64,000 bases of DNA from Chromobotia macracanthus (Eukaryota > Chordata > Actinopteri > Cypriniformes > Botiidae), in NCBI GenBank assembly GCA_036877525.1, contig JAZGTH010000068.1:3404501-3468500 (forward strand), read 5' to 3'. Below the pieces are notes generated by a model, which was not told the origin of the DNA, did no database searches, and saw only the letters and a list, made by a program, of their open reading frames with translations. Below, piece after piece: positions 12,568-25,319 of this stretch (within the stretch, counting starts at the first letter, position 1; each line of letters begins with the position of its first letter). A program made the translations under genes and the position numbers.

Positions 12568-15500
12568 ATGCACTGGCCAACTGTTTGCGAGAGCAGAGAG
12601 GGTGGGGCGGCCCACCGGGGACGAGCCGGAAACAGGGTGACGCCATCTCCATTCCGGATCGCAGTGCTGGGTGCCCAAGGAGTGGGCAAGACGGCTATAG
12701 TGCAACGCTTTCTTCACGATGACTACAGTGAGGTGGCGACGTCCAGCAGGATGCGCAGAGTTCATCTTTCTGCCGCAGTGCTCAATGGTCATGTGCATGA
12801 CCTTCAGATCACAGATTATCCAGCCATCAGCAGCTTCCCCGTCAGTTCTCTGCAGGTACTGTGACCAACATACCAAAACACTGTACAAACATCTGATCAT
12901 GTACAGCTCTGACCCGACCCTGTGTCAGGGCACTGAGAAAACATTCTTCAACAGGTTCCTCTTTTGGTGACCAAGAACCCAAATAAATCAGATACTGCCG
13001 AATTAAAAAGAAATCACATGTAACAGCCGTAAGGACCCCTACATTTGTTTCAGGGTTGAAGGATGTTGTGATTGTATTTACATATTAATTCACGTCAGGT
13101 CATTTACATAGTTTTTGAAGAGATTTTCACAAGATGCCTTTTTCAACAGGCTGTAATAAGCATTTGCCTCAGTTGTGATATGCAGTCTCTGCTATTTTTA
13201 TCTAATTATTATTTTTGTACAATTTATTTAAAAAAGGACAGGTAAGATTATAGCTTATACTATAGTATAGTTATATTCAGCACACATAAGAATAATAACC
13301 ATTCAGTATTTCTAAAACATTTTTACAGAAAATGCATTGCTTAGTGAAATGTACATTTCAGACCTATGGGACATATTCTAAATCATATCAGACCGAGCAA
13401 CAGAAGCCAAGCTTGGTGGATGTTTCCTGTGGGTCAATCACAAGATTTTTCTTTCACTGTTAGTGTCAGTGTTTGGATATGTGCTCTCTGGACAAAACTT
13501 CTGTACGTAACTCGGCCTGCTACGTTTGTCATAGACCCATAAATGAGGGGTCGACCAGCTTTATGAGGAGAGGTGTGCTATCACTTTAATTTGTGATAGG
13601 GTGTAATATATTTTTGGTTGTACAAAAAAGTGGGCAAAACATTCCATAGACATTGGGTGAATTTTCACATTTTCACAATTTCCACATCAGAATGTCATAG
13701 AGATTTGGGAGTGGGCTCATATCGCTCAGCTAAGCAAGCAGCAACAAATTTCAAATTCATTGCCCTGCCCTGCAACTAGACTGACAAGTAGTCTTTAATT
13801 ATCATCATGGAAACAGTCCAGCCATACCCTAGCAACCATTTAGAGCAGCACCAGAACATCACAGACATGGGAGCTGGCAGTTTTGATTCAGACACACATT
13901 CTGTTGATTAGTATTACCCTGTTAACTGTCTAGCTACACCCTAGCAACCATTTACAACACCATAGCAACCATGTAATGAAATTAATAAGCCATATCTCAG
14001 CAATAGAATATTGTAGAGACATGTGGGTGGGCGTATTTGGCAACTTCCTAGTCACACACTAACAACCATTTAGAGCACCCTAGCAACTGCATAACATTAT
14101 AAATAAGCTATATTTCAATATATCAGTCATGCTGAATCATGCTTGCATCATGATAAATCTTGCTAACATTATGTTAATTCATGCTAATATCATGCTTAAT
14201 CTTGTTAGCATCATACTAAGTCATGCTAGCATCATGCAGAAATGTATTAGCATCATGATAAAACGTGCTAGCTTCTGTTGTAGCTTCTGCCACCTCTCAG
14301 CAGATTCACTCATTTACTCCCGGGTTTGATGCCAAAAGACAGACTTCATTATCAGAGATCTGAAGCCGATTCGGTCTGCAGAGCAACTCCAGCATTCGTG
14401 TATATACATACAACTTATCCTAAGAATAGTTAGCACATTCCACACGTCAATAGTATTTTGTTCACCATGTCCCATCTGGTGATCTAATGAGTGGTCAGTG
14501 GACCCCAGAAGGGGCTGCATCACATTTCATTAATGTCATAAATGAGACCCCCATAAAGAAAGGATCAGTGTGTCATATATCGACAATTACAGACAGACAA
14601 AGACTGTAATAGTAGAATAACAGTTAACATAAATTACTATATTCACATTAATTATACTTGATTCTTTTATATTCTGATTAACAGAAATAGTCCACATCAT
14701 GCTAAAATGTTAGCATCAACCAACCACCCCGATTACCTACAGCCTAGCGACTACTCCAAGTACCTTATCAACCACATAACAACACCCTAGCAACCATCCT
14801 GGGTACCTTAGCAACCACATAACAACAACCTAGCAACCACTCCAAGTACATCATGCTAATTAATGCTAATACTTGTTAACATCATGCTATCATCAACATG
14901 CGAGATTCATGTTAAAACGTTAACATTATGTTAAAACGTGTTAGGATCACGTTAAAATGTTTTAGTGTCGTGCTAAAATGTCCTTGTATCATGCTGATGT
15001 TAAAACCTGTTAACTTCATGTTAAAATGTGTTAGATTCATTTAAAAATAGTTTAGCATAAAACATGTAAAACATGTTACAAATCATACTAGATTATTAAA
15101 ATGTTAACAACATACTAAACATGTTAACTTTGTTACCATCATGTTAGAGAATGTCAGACCTAAAGTATTTCATACCATTATACACTTCTCAGCCGGGCTT
15201 TGCAAAGCCAACATAAAGTTTGTCCTCAAACTTTCTCTATCTATTGATATTTCCTGTTACAGAGCTAGCTTGAGGCAACTGTTTCTCATTCTTTCTTTTT
15301 TTTACAAAGAAAACTATAGTGTAGCTCTTCTCTAGAAATCCTGACCATTATAGCCAGAGTAACAGATAATATATCAGAAAAATCATCTTCTACTGAAACA
15401 TATAAGAAGTTGGTTGGAGGTGGTCTGAGTTCACTCTTTCAGTCCCCAAATGACCAATATACACAATAGTTCAGAGGATAAAAAACTATGTGCAAACTCT

Positions 15501-18500
15501 GTAGACCTTGTACCGACTGTCTCCTCCAGTTATACATTTCCCCAAAATGTGTTCTGTGCCTGCACAGGAATGGTCAGATGTTTGCTGTCGAGGCATTCGA
15601 AGTGCTCATGTCTATATCCTGGTTTATGACATCTGCTGTTTCGACAGCTTTGAGTATGTCAAGACCATGAGGCAGCAGATCTTGGAGACCAGGTACGTGC
15701 TGAGAATGAATCCTTTTCTTTATTGCTTCACACCTTCTCATCTGCTTTTTTGCACTCTTTGAGCTTCCCTTTCCTTTTCTTCTTGCTCATCTTCTCTTTT
15801 GTCTTCCATTTTCCCATTCCCTGTTGTTTTTTGCCTCTTTTTCAAGCCCTTCTCCTCTTTCATATCTATTCAATGTGTGATGGCCGCTGTAATTACTTAC
15901 CAAAGGAGACACTTCTGTAATCACAGGCTGCCGACACATTGGGTCATTCTCTTATCATTTAAGATACAACAACAAAAATGCCTTCACTTTCCTCTCAGCT
16001 GATTGCAGAGGGCATGTAATGTCATCATCAAACAGGCAGTTCGAAAGATTTTGCTTTGTAGCTGACCAGGTTTGAAGATGATGCCTAATTGAAGCTATTT
16101 TGGATTGAATAACAATTATGTTAGTCAGATAGCTCTCTGATATCATTCACTGTTTGACTTATTATGCATATGTCAGTACTTTGGGTTAGGTGTTGTTTGA
16201 ATTCATTAACACATTATAAAGTGAACAAACCATTTTTCTAGCTCTGCTGAAGTTAAAAAGGTGGTGTCTACATCTCTGTGTAATTTAGACAGGTATAGAA
16301 GCGAGTTTAGACACATGATTATTTAAGAGATCAAGCATCGAAAGTCAAATAATGAGTAGAACATTTTAAGTATTCCTGTAACTCAGTTGGTAAAGCATTG
16401 CATTAACAGTGCAAAGGTTGTGGGTATAATTCCCAGGGGAATACTAATACTAATTCTACAATTCCCAAGGGGAATTCTAATACTAATAAACTATGTGTCT
16501 GAAAAATTTCAATATAAATCATCTAGAAATAATATATAAATAGTATAAGTTGCGTAGTGGTATTGGGAGCAAGAACATGAGTACACATAGTGACAGTGAT
16601 GCTCCATCAGTATTTAAACTCAGCTCAGTCACCGATCGGGTTAAAAAGTCACAGTGTGGGCATGAGTGCTGAGCCTGCCACTCAGAGATAGATTTATTGT
16701 AATCAATGGCGTCAGCTGTCATGCTCTGCTTGCGTCAAGGCCCGTGGAGTGAGGCAGGCAGTTCCGGTGACAAACATTCATGTTTTATTGATCCAGGCAG
16801 AACACAGTTATGTCACTTTGGCCTGACACTACCTCACGCATCTACTGCACAATGAGAAGTATAAAGCGATTTGATACACTGATCTGATCTGCTAATTTAA
16901 ATTCAAGTCAGATTTATTTTTATAGCACTTTTTACAATGTTGCATAGTTTGAAAGCAGCTTTACATATAAAGAAAACAAAAATAGAAAAAATGGAATTAT
17001 GAAATATGTATAACACACTGAATACAGAATACATGGTGTTATCCCTAATTTTATTGTTTAGATGCATATTAGTATAAAATGTATATTAGTGAAACTAATC
17101 AGGGATACTAAGATTGTAACTGGTTTATGAATATAAAACTGAGTGAACTGATAACACATTTAAACCATTATAATAAATAGACGTGCTTTAGAAACACCTG
17201 TCATTTGCATACGAAAGTTCGTACCTGTCTCAGTGGTCTATGCCTGCTAAAACAGTTACGTACCCTTGAGACTAATTAACATGATAGATGACGGTATCAT
17301 ATTAAGCAAGATATGCCGTTCCAGCTTACATTGAGATGGTACTATTTTTATAGAACAGGAGTATGAGGATTTTGCGAGGGCGACAGTGGCAAGGAACCAA
17401 AACACCAATGATGTAGAATTGGTGAAATAAACCTCAGGAGAAACCAGGCTCAAACGGGAGGGCCAGTTCTCCTCTGGCAAGTGTGTAATGTACTGCTCCA
17501 GGACACAACTTTGATGAGTCAGATGCAGACTTTATTAAGTACAATCCAAGGTCATAATTCATAAAACAGAGTCAAAACATAGGTAATCAGTCCAAACATA
17601 AAACAAGATCCAAGGGCAAAGCAAAGTCGTCCATAAACACAGTGGTGGCAATGGTGAGAAAGTGCTCAGAAACACAGTTACACTAAACAAGACTTTGCAC
17701 TGAATGAATGAGCAGACGGGTATAAATAGACAGAGACAATGAGACACAGGAGAACATGATTATGATAATGACACACAATATATTCTTGGAAATGTCCAGT
17801 TAATAACAGAACAGGTGGAAAGAGTGCCCTCTGGTGGAGCACGAGGGCACTGGCTGTTTGGGATTCTTGGTTTAACTAACATTTTGGGTTAAAAATGGAG
17901 AGCTTATAATAATTTCATAAATTTATATTGATTTAAAAACTGTTGGGTCTGATTTTGTGACAAATGTCAGGCACTGAGTAATGTTACAAACAGAGAAGGT
18001 GACAGAGGCATAATGTTATTAATTGCAGTTATAAAATCACTCTGCTGTGACAGGTCAGGGAACAGAACATGCAGAATCTGACTGAGCTGGAGGTAAGTAA
18101 ATAGATAATAGGAAATTCAATAAAGAAGTCCATCACATCTCCACTGCTTTTGGGTGATCCAGGTTAGGGATGTAAACTTAAATTGGCATGGGATGAGCAT
18201 GTAGCTGAACCGGAACTAGGACAAGGGTAGGGTCGAACTGATGCTAGGTCAGTCCGTCTCAGGGGTCACCCCACCCTGTCTCCCCACCATCTGGTCTAGG
18301 TAATATCCGGATCCTGCTGATTACAGGACCTTGGGGAAATGAAAGACAGCCTTAGAGTAGAGGCAATAAATCTGTTCTTACGGGAAATGTCTCTGGTTCC
18401 GGTTTACCTAATTAATGCAGCCTAACAATTAGCCTAAGTCTAATGGTTTGAGTCATAAATACATAGGACTATGTGTAGGATAGATTAAAAAGATGATTTT

Positions 18501-21500
18501 TAAAATGACATAGTGCCTTAGTATCTGCCTCCTGGACAACACTGGGAGAATTGTTAGGAGTTTGGGTGCCAAGTATGAAAAGGATCTACCACCTGTGTAT
18601 GATTTTGAAATGATATAAATAGGTATTATTAACTGGCAGATATTATCAGCTGGTGGGAATTTTGGGATTGCTGTGAAGGAATTTAATAAGACAGGAGCTC
18701 ACTCAGGTACTAAGGAGCTAAACATATTTAGGGCCTTCAGGTAATCATTAGAATGATGACGTTTATACAATGCTTATAACCAATAGAAACAAAGCTGTTA
18801 ATCCTTCCTGTAATAGAACAGAGCTTGTTAGAGTGAGAAAACACAAGCGCAGCAGTTAATTCATTTCTAAAAAGAAAATAACCACCTGTCCGGCCAGTTC
18901 ATATTTGGATCTTATTTGAATGTAGTTTGTATGTGGCTGAATGTAGTTTGTATATTTGTTGCTTAGTCTGTAGCTCTGTTTCAAAAGCTGCCCAGGTACC
19001 TTTTGAAGGCCTCACGGGTGCCCTGACAAAGCAAAGGCTGTTCCAAAGGTCAAAGGCTAACTTCAAAAATACCTTCACGTCATGCATCCTTCATGAAAAG
19101 TTCATGAATGATTCAATATATAAATAAATGATCCTAAAGTTGTTCTAAAAATGTTCTAAAAGTGTATTTGTGTACACAACAAACAAACTCTGGCTATTCC
19201 TTTGCAGGATTTTTCAAAGAAAAGGTAATTTTTTTTACCACAGTTTATATCAGCTCTGCCTAGCTCTGTGAAAAGCATGATTCTGGCTCAGTGATGTGAA
19301 ACAATTGGAAATCTATTTGTCCTTTTCTTAGAGCTGTCAGAGACGCTGGACATCTCAGGCAGAGGTAAGGGAAGAGGCATGTGCTGGAAACAGGAGAGGT
19401 TGATAAACCAGCACAGATTCACATACATCTGTCCAGTGTGGGGGAGCAGCTAACTACAAGTAGTGACACTACTAGCTCAGCTACAGTTTTCAGTAGCTTG
19501 ACAGTAGCTCAGTTACTTTAAAAACAGTGTTGTTTTTCCAATTGCTAAACACATTTTCCAGCAAGTAGTGGTGTAGTACATGTCCAAAAGCTACATTCCG
19601 TTTGCATTTTGACAAACCAGCAATACTTTGAAGCAGCGCATCAGCGCATTTTTATAAAGTGATGTAGTTTTGAAAGGCCACTCATTCATAATACAGTAAT
19701 ACATCTGATAAGACGAGAAAGACACATTTTGGAACTGAGGCGCCAAGGACTTCACAGGTATCCATTCAAAATGACAATGCTAAAGCTGATACTGGCACAG
19801 GTTCATCCCAGGGATTGGTTTATCTCGGTAGACCTCACAGATGCATATTTTTATATTCAGATAGCCCTTCATCACAGGTGCTTTTTGAGGGCATGGCTTT
19901 TCTGTTTTTGGTGCTCCAGTTTGGTTCTGGACTCATGCACTTTCACAAAGTGTGTGAACTGGGTGAGCTCCCCTCTCAGAGAGAGTGGTGTACGCATGCC
20001 GAATTATCTGGATGACTGGTTGATTTTGGCTCATTCGCAAGATGTGCTCATTAGCCACGCAAAGCTGCTCCTCTGCCATCTAGAGACCCAGGGGCTGTGG
20101 GTGAAAGTGCAGAAGAACATGTTGCTTCCGAACCAATCAATAACATATCTGGGGGTATGCTTGGATTCAGTCTCGATGCAAGTCTGCCTGTCTTGAGAGC
20201 ATGTGGACAGCGTTCTGTCTGCCCTCAAGCTTGGTCGCTCTGTCGCCCTGAAAGAGTTTCTATACCATGTAACTCCTGGGTGTGATGGCATGATCTTTGG
20301 TCTGTCACCTCTGCCTTCTTTTCATGTGGGCCCTGCTTCACTATGAGCATTTGTGAAGGCGGTGTTATTCTCTGCTCTTATGTATTTTTTAGAGACTGTT
20401 AGTTGTATGCCACTATTTGCTGCGTCACTCTTCCCTTGCTGTATAGGACCATGCACGCCCATGTTCACTATTACTGTGTTCTCACATCTCTGTTGCTCTG
20501 CTGCCGTGTTTTAAGTGGAGCGATTCAGCAGGTCCAGTCTTGATTGGGTAAGCAAATTTTGTCAACCTTTAGGTCATCTATGATTGGCTCCTGTCCTCCT
20601 ATGATCCAGGGTTTCTAGGGGATTTATGGTCGGTTGGCAATTGTGTTTATGCTTCTGCCCCTGCACGTGGCATGGGGTTTTTGTTTTATAGCTCCGCTGT
20701 GGCTAAGCCGATGTGTCCACGCCCACTGTGTGATTGTACACAGTCCCCCATAGAGTCAACTGCTGACTCAATATCAGGTGAATCACTCTCGAAAGAAAAG
20801 GTCTCCGGGTGCTATCGGACCCTCTGTGCCCTGAGAGGCGGGAATTAGATGTTATGTAAGCTGCCGTGTTTACTGTCTTTTTGTTCAGTCTTAAGATTCT
20901 GAGGTCGTCAGGTAGCTCATTAAATACTTTGTTGTTTAATAAAATTTCAATACATTCTGGAAAGAGGCATTCACCCATAGCATCAGCTACTGACGTAGTG
21001 TCAGTCACTGACGCAGTATTATCTTATCCAAGGTTACAATGCTAACCGATTCCTGCATTTTATCAGCTGCAAATGACTTGTTTCTTTTTTAAAATATTCT
21101 TCTTCAAATGCAGCGTGTTGTAAGGTTGTCAGCAACTTAAAATAATTATTACGAATTATTACAAATACTCATGTTTTGTAGGCTATTAATGTTAAACTTA
21201 AAAATTATTCTTTTAAATGCAAATTCATTTTGTTATCATTTATTCTCCCTCATGCCATCACAAAAAAGAAAATGTTTTTGAAAGGCAACAGAGACCAAAT
21301 CAAGCTCTTGTTCACCATTGGCTTTCATTGTATGGACAAAACATTTTTCACAGTATCTTCTCTTGTGTTACATGGAAGAAGGTCACACAAGTTTATAACA
21401 ATTTATTGGTTAAATTCACATTTTTGGGTGAACTGTTCCTTTACCATTTGATTGCAAGGCGTAAGTTTATGCTGTTTGCCAAGACAATAGTATTTAAGCA

Positions 21501-22945
21501 CATAACAATTTTCCTCTTTTATCTCTCTTATTTCAGGTAGCGTAAGAGAAAGAAATAGACTATTCAGAGTTATTCAGAGAAATTCAGAGTTAAATATAAA
21601 ATAAATATAGATTAGTTTGTAAGATGTTTCAAAAGCCAATTCAGAAATCTATGTATTTAGTTGTGTCTTCCAGTTGTAGGGTAACTAACAATGATAATCA
21701 ATTTGGCACAATCAATTTTTATTCTCTCCAAACAAGCAGTGTGATTTCAGTTGTTTGCATGGTTGCTTGTTGTCCATCAGGGACAGCTTGAGGCTTGACT
21801 TCAGCTTTGGAATTCATCTAGATTTTATATAGTGTATAATCTTATTTGTAGAGGCTGCTGGATTTGGCACAGACTAATGAAATTGCTGCCCATATTCATA
21901 ATCCTGGCACACTGAAAATTCCATTTATTATAGTCATACTATCACAGCAGGGTTGTGCTGGCAAATAAAATTGTTTTGCTAAATACTGAGCTTATGAGAA
22001 CCGTATCTGGCCATCAAAACTATTTTAGTCAGGTTGTATGACCTTTGGGAGAAAATAAAACTGTGGTTTTTACCTTGGTCGAAATGATAAACACTTGTTT
22101 TCCTTGTTTATACTTTTTCAAAACAAAATGTTTGCTTCTTAGTATCTGTTATTAAATCCTGTTCAACCAACATTTTCCATCTTCCAGTCTTGTGTGGTAC
22201 TGCATTTAAAGTTTACAGTATATTCACAGCAAGGATGTAACAGAATATTTCAGAGGATAGGACCAAATGTAAACATTTAAGAATCTGTCATCAAAAAACC
22301 CCCATTGCCTAAGTTTACATGGACAGCAGTAATCTAATTATTTATCTTATTCTGAATAAGACAATATTCTGATTAAGGTGTTTACATGTGTTGCTTTCAG
22401 AATATTCCTTTCATGTTCCCGTTTTATATGCTATAGAACATAGATTGATTACTGGCACGTCATTACATCTCCATGCCGTTCAGCCGAACATATGTAACCT
22501 TTCTCCCCCATTCATTCTAAAGATGTCACCATTCCTGTTCTTACAGCCATCAAGACACTTCATAATATCCATTTCTTTCAGAATTCTTAAAATTGCTTTC
22601 ACAACTCTGAATATTCTGGTGGACCTGCCTCTTGTGATGTCTATGGTGATTTACAGTTTGTGTATTGTTCACAGGGTCATGGGCTCCGGGGAGGCTCCCA
22701 TTCTAATTGTTGGCAACAAGCGAGATCTTCAGCGAGGTCGCGTCATTCCCCGGCACAGCGTGTCTGACTTAGTCCGAAAGAGCTGGAAGTGTGGATATGT
22801 GGAGTGCTCTGCCAAATTTAACTGGCATGTTCTACTGCTGTTTGGAGAGGCTCTCCGTAATGTGGGATGTGTCCGATGCAAACATGTTCATGCCACCATC
22901 CGTTTCCAGCGAGCACTCAGGAGAGAGCGCTGCATCCTGATGTGA
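12568..22945 (+). CDS. rasl10b: Ras-like protein family member 10B
   Basis: Atypical small GTPase of the Ras superfamily. Coding exons: 12568-12855, 15568-15692 and 22675-22945, with continuous phases and a total of 227 codons. Exon 2 carries the P-loop GAQGVGKT and NGHVHDLQI. Exon 3 has YILVYDICCFDSFEYVKT. Exon 4 has the guanine-binding NKRD, ECSAK and a C-terminal CILM, a CaaX-type prenylation box. RASL10A is much less similar in these blocks. The protein is longer than the human one (203 aa, from memory) because the family start aligns to AGG GTG at about 12635; the nearest in-frame ATG is 12568, directly after TGA, adding about 28 residues. Intron 3 is nearly 7 kb and repeat-filled. Confidence 0.9.
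13680..15130. repeat. Diffuse repeats of CTAGCAACC and CATGCTAA type
   Basis: Within rasl10b intron 2, many imperfect copies of two motifs, CCCTAGCAACCAT and TCATGCTAGCATCATG, are spread over about 1.4 kb. They are not a regular array. Similar low-complexity blocks are frequent in cyprinid introns as I know them. No coding is seen. Confidence 0.75.
16371..16440 (+). repeat. SINE head, diverged
   Basis: CCTGTAACTCAGTTGGTAAA, an AACAGTGCAAAGGTTGTGGG stretch and a degraded B box (GGTATAATTCC) match the SINE head at 79-152. The usual tail is absent; instead the end is partly duplicated (ATTCCCAAGGGGAATTC at about 16460). Confidence 0.65.
16890..18790. repeat. Composite interspersed repeat in rasl10b intron 3
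   Basis: 16890-16985 (TTCAAGTCAGATTTATTTTT, then TATAGCACTTTTTACAATG) and 18490-18790 (GGTACTAAGGAGCTAAACAT, GGGCCTTCAGGTAATCATTA) look like the two ends of a long dispersed fish repeat. It is interrupted at about 17480-17850 by another repeat (GATGCAGACTTTATTAAGTA, ending near GTGCCCTCTGGTGGAGCACG). No transposase or reverse transcriptase is visible. Confidence 0.45.
19729..20840 (+). mobile_element. DIRS-like retrotransposon fragment (reverse transcriptase)
   Basis: The open frame 19729-20196 encodes a reverse-transcriptase piece: HPRDWFISVDLTDAYFYIQI, then FTKCV, then LDDWLILAHS in the position of the catalytic Y-x-D-D box, and ITYLGVCLDS. This block order and the xDDWLILA form are typical of tyrosine-recombinase DIRS elements, not of LINEs. 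The frame then breaks, and downstream sequence to about 20840 retains only fragments. No recombinase was found. Confidence 0.75.
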
Positions 22946-23795
22946 CATGATATGGGATTTTCCAAACTGTGGATACTTTGTGATTTCCTGGACAGCTGGG
23001 GGGCTGTGATAACCCTCTTGCCAAGGAACTGCACATTTGGGAAAGATAGACATGATCGAAAATAGGAAGTCTGACCCTGTTGCTTACCTGAGCTGTCAAA
23101 TTCTGTCGTTTCCACTGTTAGACCGGAAGGACACAACCAACGTCTCTGCCTCACACCCTGAAGCTTCAAACTTGCAAATAGCTGATGGAAGGCAAGAAAA
23201 ATAATATGTTACATTAGCACAGTTCTGTCATTGCTTATGTTCAGGGCAGGACAGCAAATGAGCACTCACCTATGCTTATGCTGAGCCAATGCTAGGATCT
23301 TCCAGCATCTGTTAGCAAAAGTGTCTACCACATCAGGTGCCGAGACAGGCACTATATGCAGGCACTTACTCTGCAATACTTCCAGAACAAACTATACAGT
23401 GAATGTTCTGTGGTACTTCTTTATGAAGGTATCTCTTGCTACTGTGTCTTATCCCAAACTTTAAGTTATGCCAAGGTGTAAAAAAATCACATTTTCACAA
23501 AATGTCACAAAACAATGTCATATTTTAAAACAGTAGTCACAAGTCACAAAGTAAAATTGGAGAACATAATTTTTATGTTAATGTGTTTTGTTTGTGTGAT
23601 CATACATTGTGGATCCCACTTTTTATGCAGAGGTTTGGACAATGTTTGTGTGAGGCAAGTAAGGATGTATCTGTAATGATCATGGTCACACATACAAACC
23701 AGCTTCTGCTACACAACCCAGTTACATGTACATGTGAAATACAAATATCTACACTTAAAGAGACCAGTAGTCTAATAAACTGATAAACATTCAAA
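22946..23795 (+). other. rasl10b: rasl10b 3' UTR
   Basis: Unique-looking sequence from the stop to an AATAAA at 23774-23779. The next repeats begin near 23870. The extent is inferred from the poly(A) signal only. Confidence 0.45.
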
Positions 23796-23869
23796 ACACA
23801 TTCTCTTTTGTGCAATGTTTGGTGAAAGTATGAAATCAATATATTCATCAGTATCTCCTTTTCAAAGGT

Positions 23870-24885
23870 AATGTAAACATCTCATTTCCCTGATGGAGGA
23901 AATGAGACATTGTGTCAATGATGACACTAGAGGTTCATTCTTGGGGTTCATTCTTAAAAATGTTCATTCTTAAAAATAGCCAATGAAAATTAGAAAGTGA
24001 AATTTGCATGCCAGTCTCCGCCCTGGATATCCGGGTATGCATCACTCAGACTTCAGACTTGAGAGCTGTTTGATGGTGTTATCTGTACATCCTGACACCT
24101 GCTGGATATACAACATTTTTCATTGGTTCTTTGCCTCATCCTTGTCCTGAGCCAAACTTCCTCTGGGCGCTTCGGCAGATTAGAATAAGCAAGTTTCTGA
24201 GCACAAAAGAGCTCCCACAGTGGGTCATTGTCTTTTATAAGATGGCTTTTTGCCATGTGTACTAAAAAGTTAAGGTGACATATTTGTCAGATATGGTAAC
24301 CCATATCCGAAATGTGACCTCTGCATGTAACCCATCACTGGTGAGGAGTGAACACACACACACACACACCTGGAGCAGTGAGCAGCACTGCTGCACCCAG
24401 GGAGCAATCAGGGGTTAGGTGCCGTGCTCAAAGGGCACTTCAGTTGCTGCCTTCCAGCGCTGGAATCGAACCAGCAACCTTATGATTACAAGATCGACTC
24501 ACTAACTGTTAGGAAACAATTTCCCATGTACTAGATATGGTCGATTTATTGCTTACTTGGACGGTCATAATTGGTGTCTTGCATGTTTAGCTTTGGACCA
24601 CACTCAATCAGCTTTCATCCATGGGTCACGCCCTCAGTGCGGCAACATGCCTCGTTCTTTCACTCTGTGGAACACCATCAAACGGCTCTGAAGAACAAGT
24701 CTGAGTGAGTGGTGCACACCAGCTCCCGTATATACCCGGATATCCGGGGCGGACACTGACATTCCAATTCCACTTTCCAATATTCATTGGCTTTTTTTAT
24801 AAAGATCAGAGGCAATTGGGGCTCCCAAGAGCAGACCCCTAGTGTCATCATTGACGCAACGTCGAATGACTGACAGAAAGGGAAC
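23870..24885. repeat. Inverted arms of a DIRS-type terminus
   Basis: Arm 23870-24085 (GTCAATGATGACACTAG, GGATATCCGGGTAT, GTTTGATGGTGTT in order) recurs in reverse complement at 24655-24885 (AACACCATCAAAC, ATACCCGGATATCC, CTAGTGTCATCATTGAC). Arms are about 215-230 bp, diverged, with about 570 bp between. Inverted terminal sequences of this wording resemble fish DIRS ends, in keeping with DIRS coding pieces at 19.7 and 26.4 kb. Confidence 0.7.
24335..24530 (+). repeat. Interspersed repeat with CA run (partner at 50340-50512)
   Basis: Contains a (CA) run at about 24353-24369, then CCTGGAGCAGTGAGCAGC and GGTGCCGTGCTCAAAGGGCA. The same phrases, diverged (CCTGGAGCAGTGGACAGC, GGTGCATTGCTCAATGGCA), occur at 50340-50512. 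It is non-coding and is nested between the DIRS-type arms. Confidence 0.65.
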
Positions 24886-25319
24886 TGTCCTTCTGTATCT
24901 ATGATGCACTACACTTTAACTCTATAATGATAGTGTGAGTCATAGCTGGTAAAGAATAAATCATGAAATTCTTTGCTTTTCACTGTGTATGCCATACAAG
25001 CATGAAAAAATAAGTAGAAGAAAATCTATTAACAATATATACAAACAGTTCAACATAGCATAGTTATAAAACATAGTGCAATATGAATGTGGTGTTGGAT
25101 GAATGCATCGTATGAGGATATGGCAAGAGTGATGATTGATGGCCGGAGTGAAGAATGATGTCACAGGTGGTGACAAGGTCAATATGTTTTCATATTCATA
25201 GGTCAATTTTGATGGCTGCTGGACAGAAACAATGTTTCTCTGCAAGACACATTGTAGATACATTCTACAGATAGAAACTGTGAACTGCAAGATCCTAAAC
25301 ATCACGTAACGTCATAACC

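Noticed and set aside
12541..12900. 119-codon - strand frame
   Set aside because: Antisense shadow of the GC-rich rasl10b exon.
19333..19365. Exon-like segment with TTTTCTTAG acceptor and GAG|GTAAGG donor in rasl10b intron 3
   Set aside because: Only 33 nt; inserting it between rasl10b exons would break the conserved ETR-VMGSG junction. A similar segment at about 18052-18092 was dismissed for the same reason.
22388..22674. N-terminal extension of the frame before the last rasl10b exon
   Set aside because: A clear acceptor (TTGTTCACAG) precedes 22675, and the upstream part lacks any family similarity.
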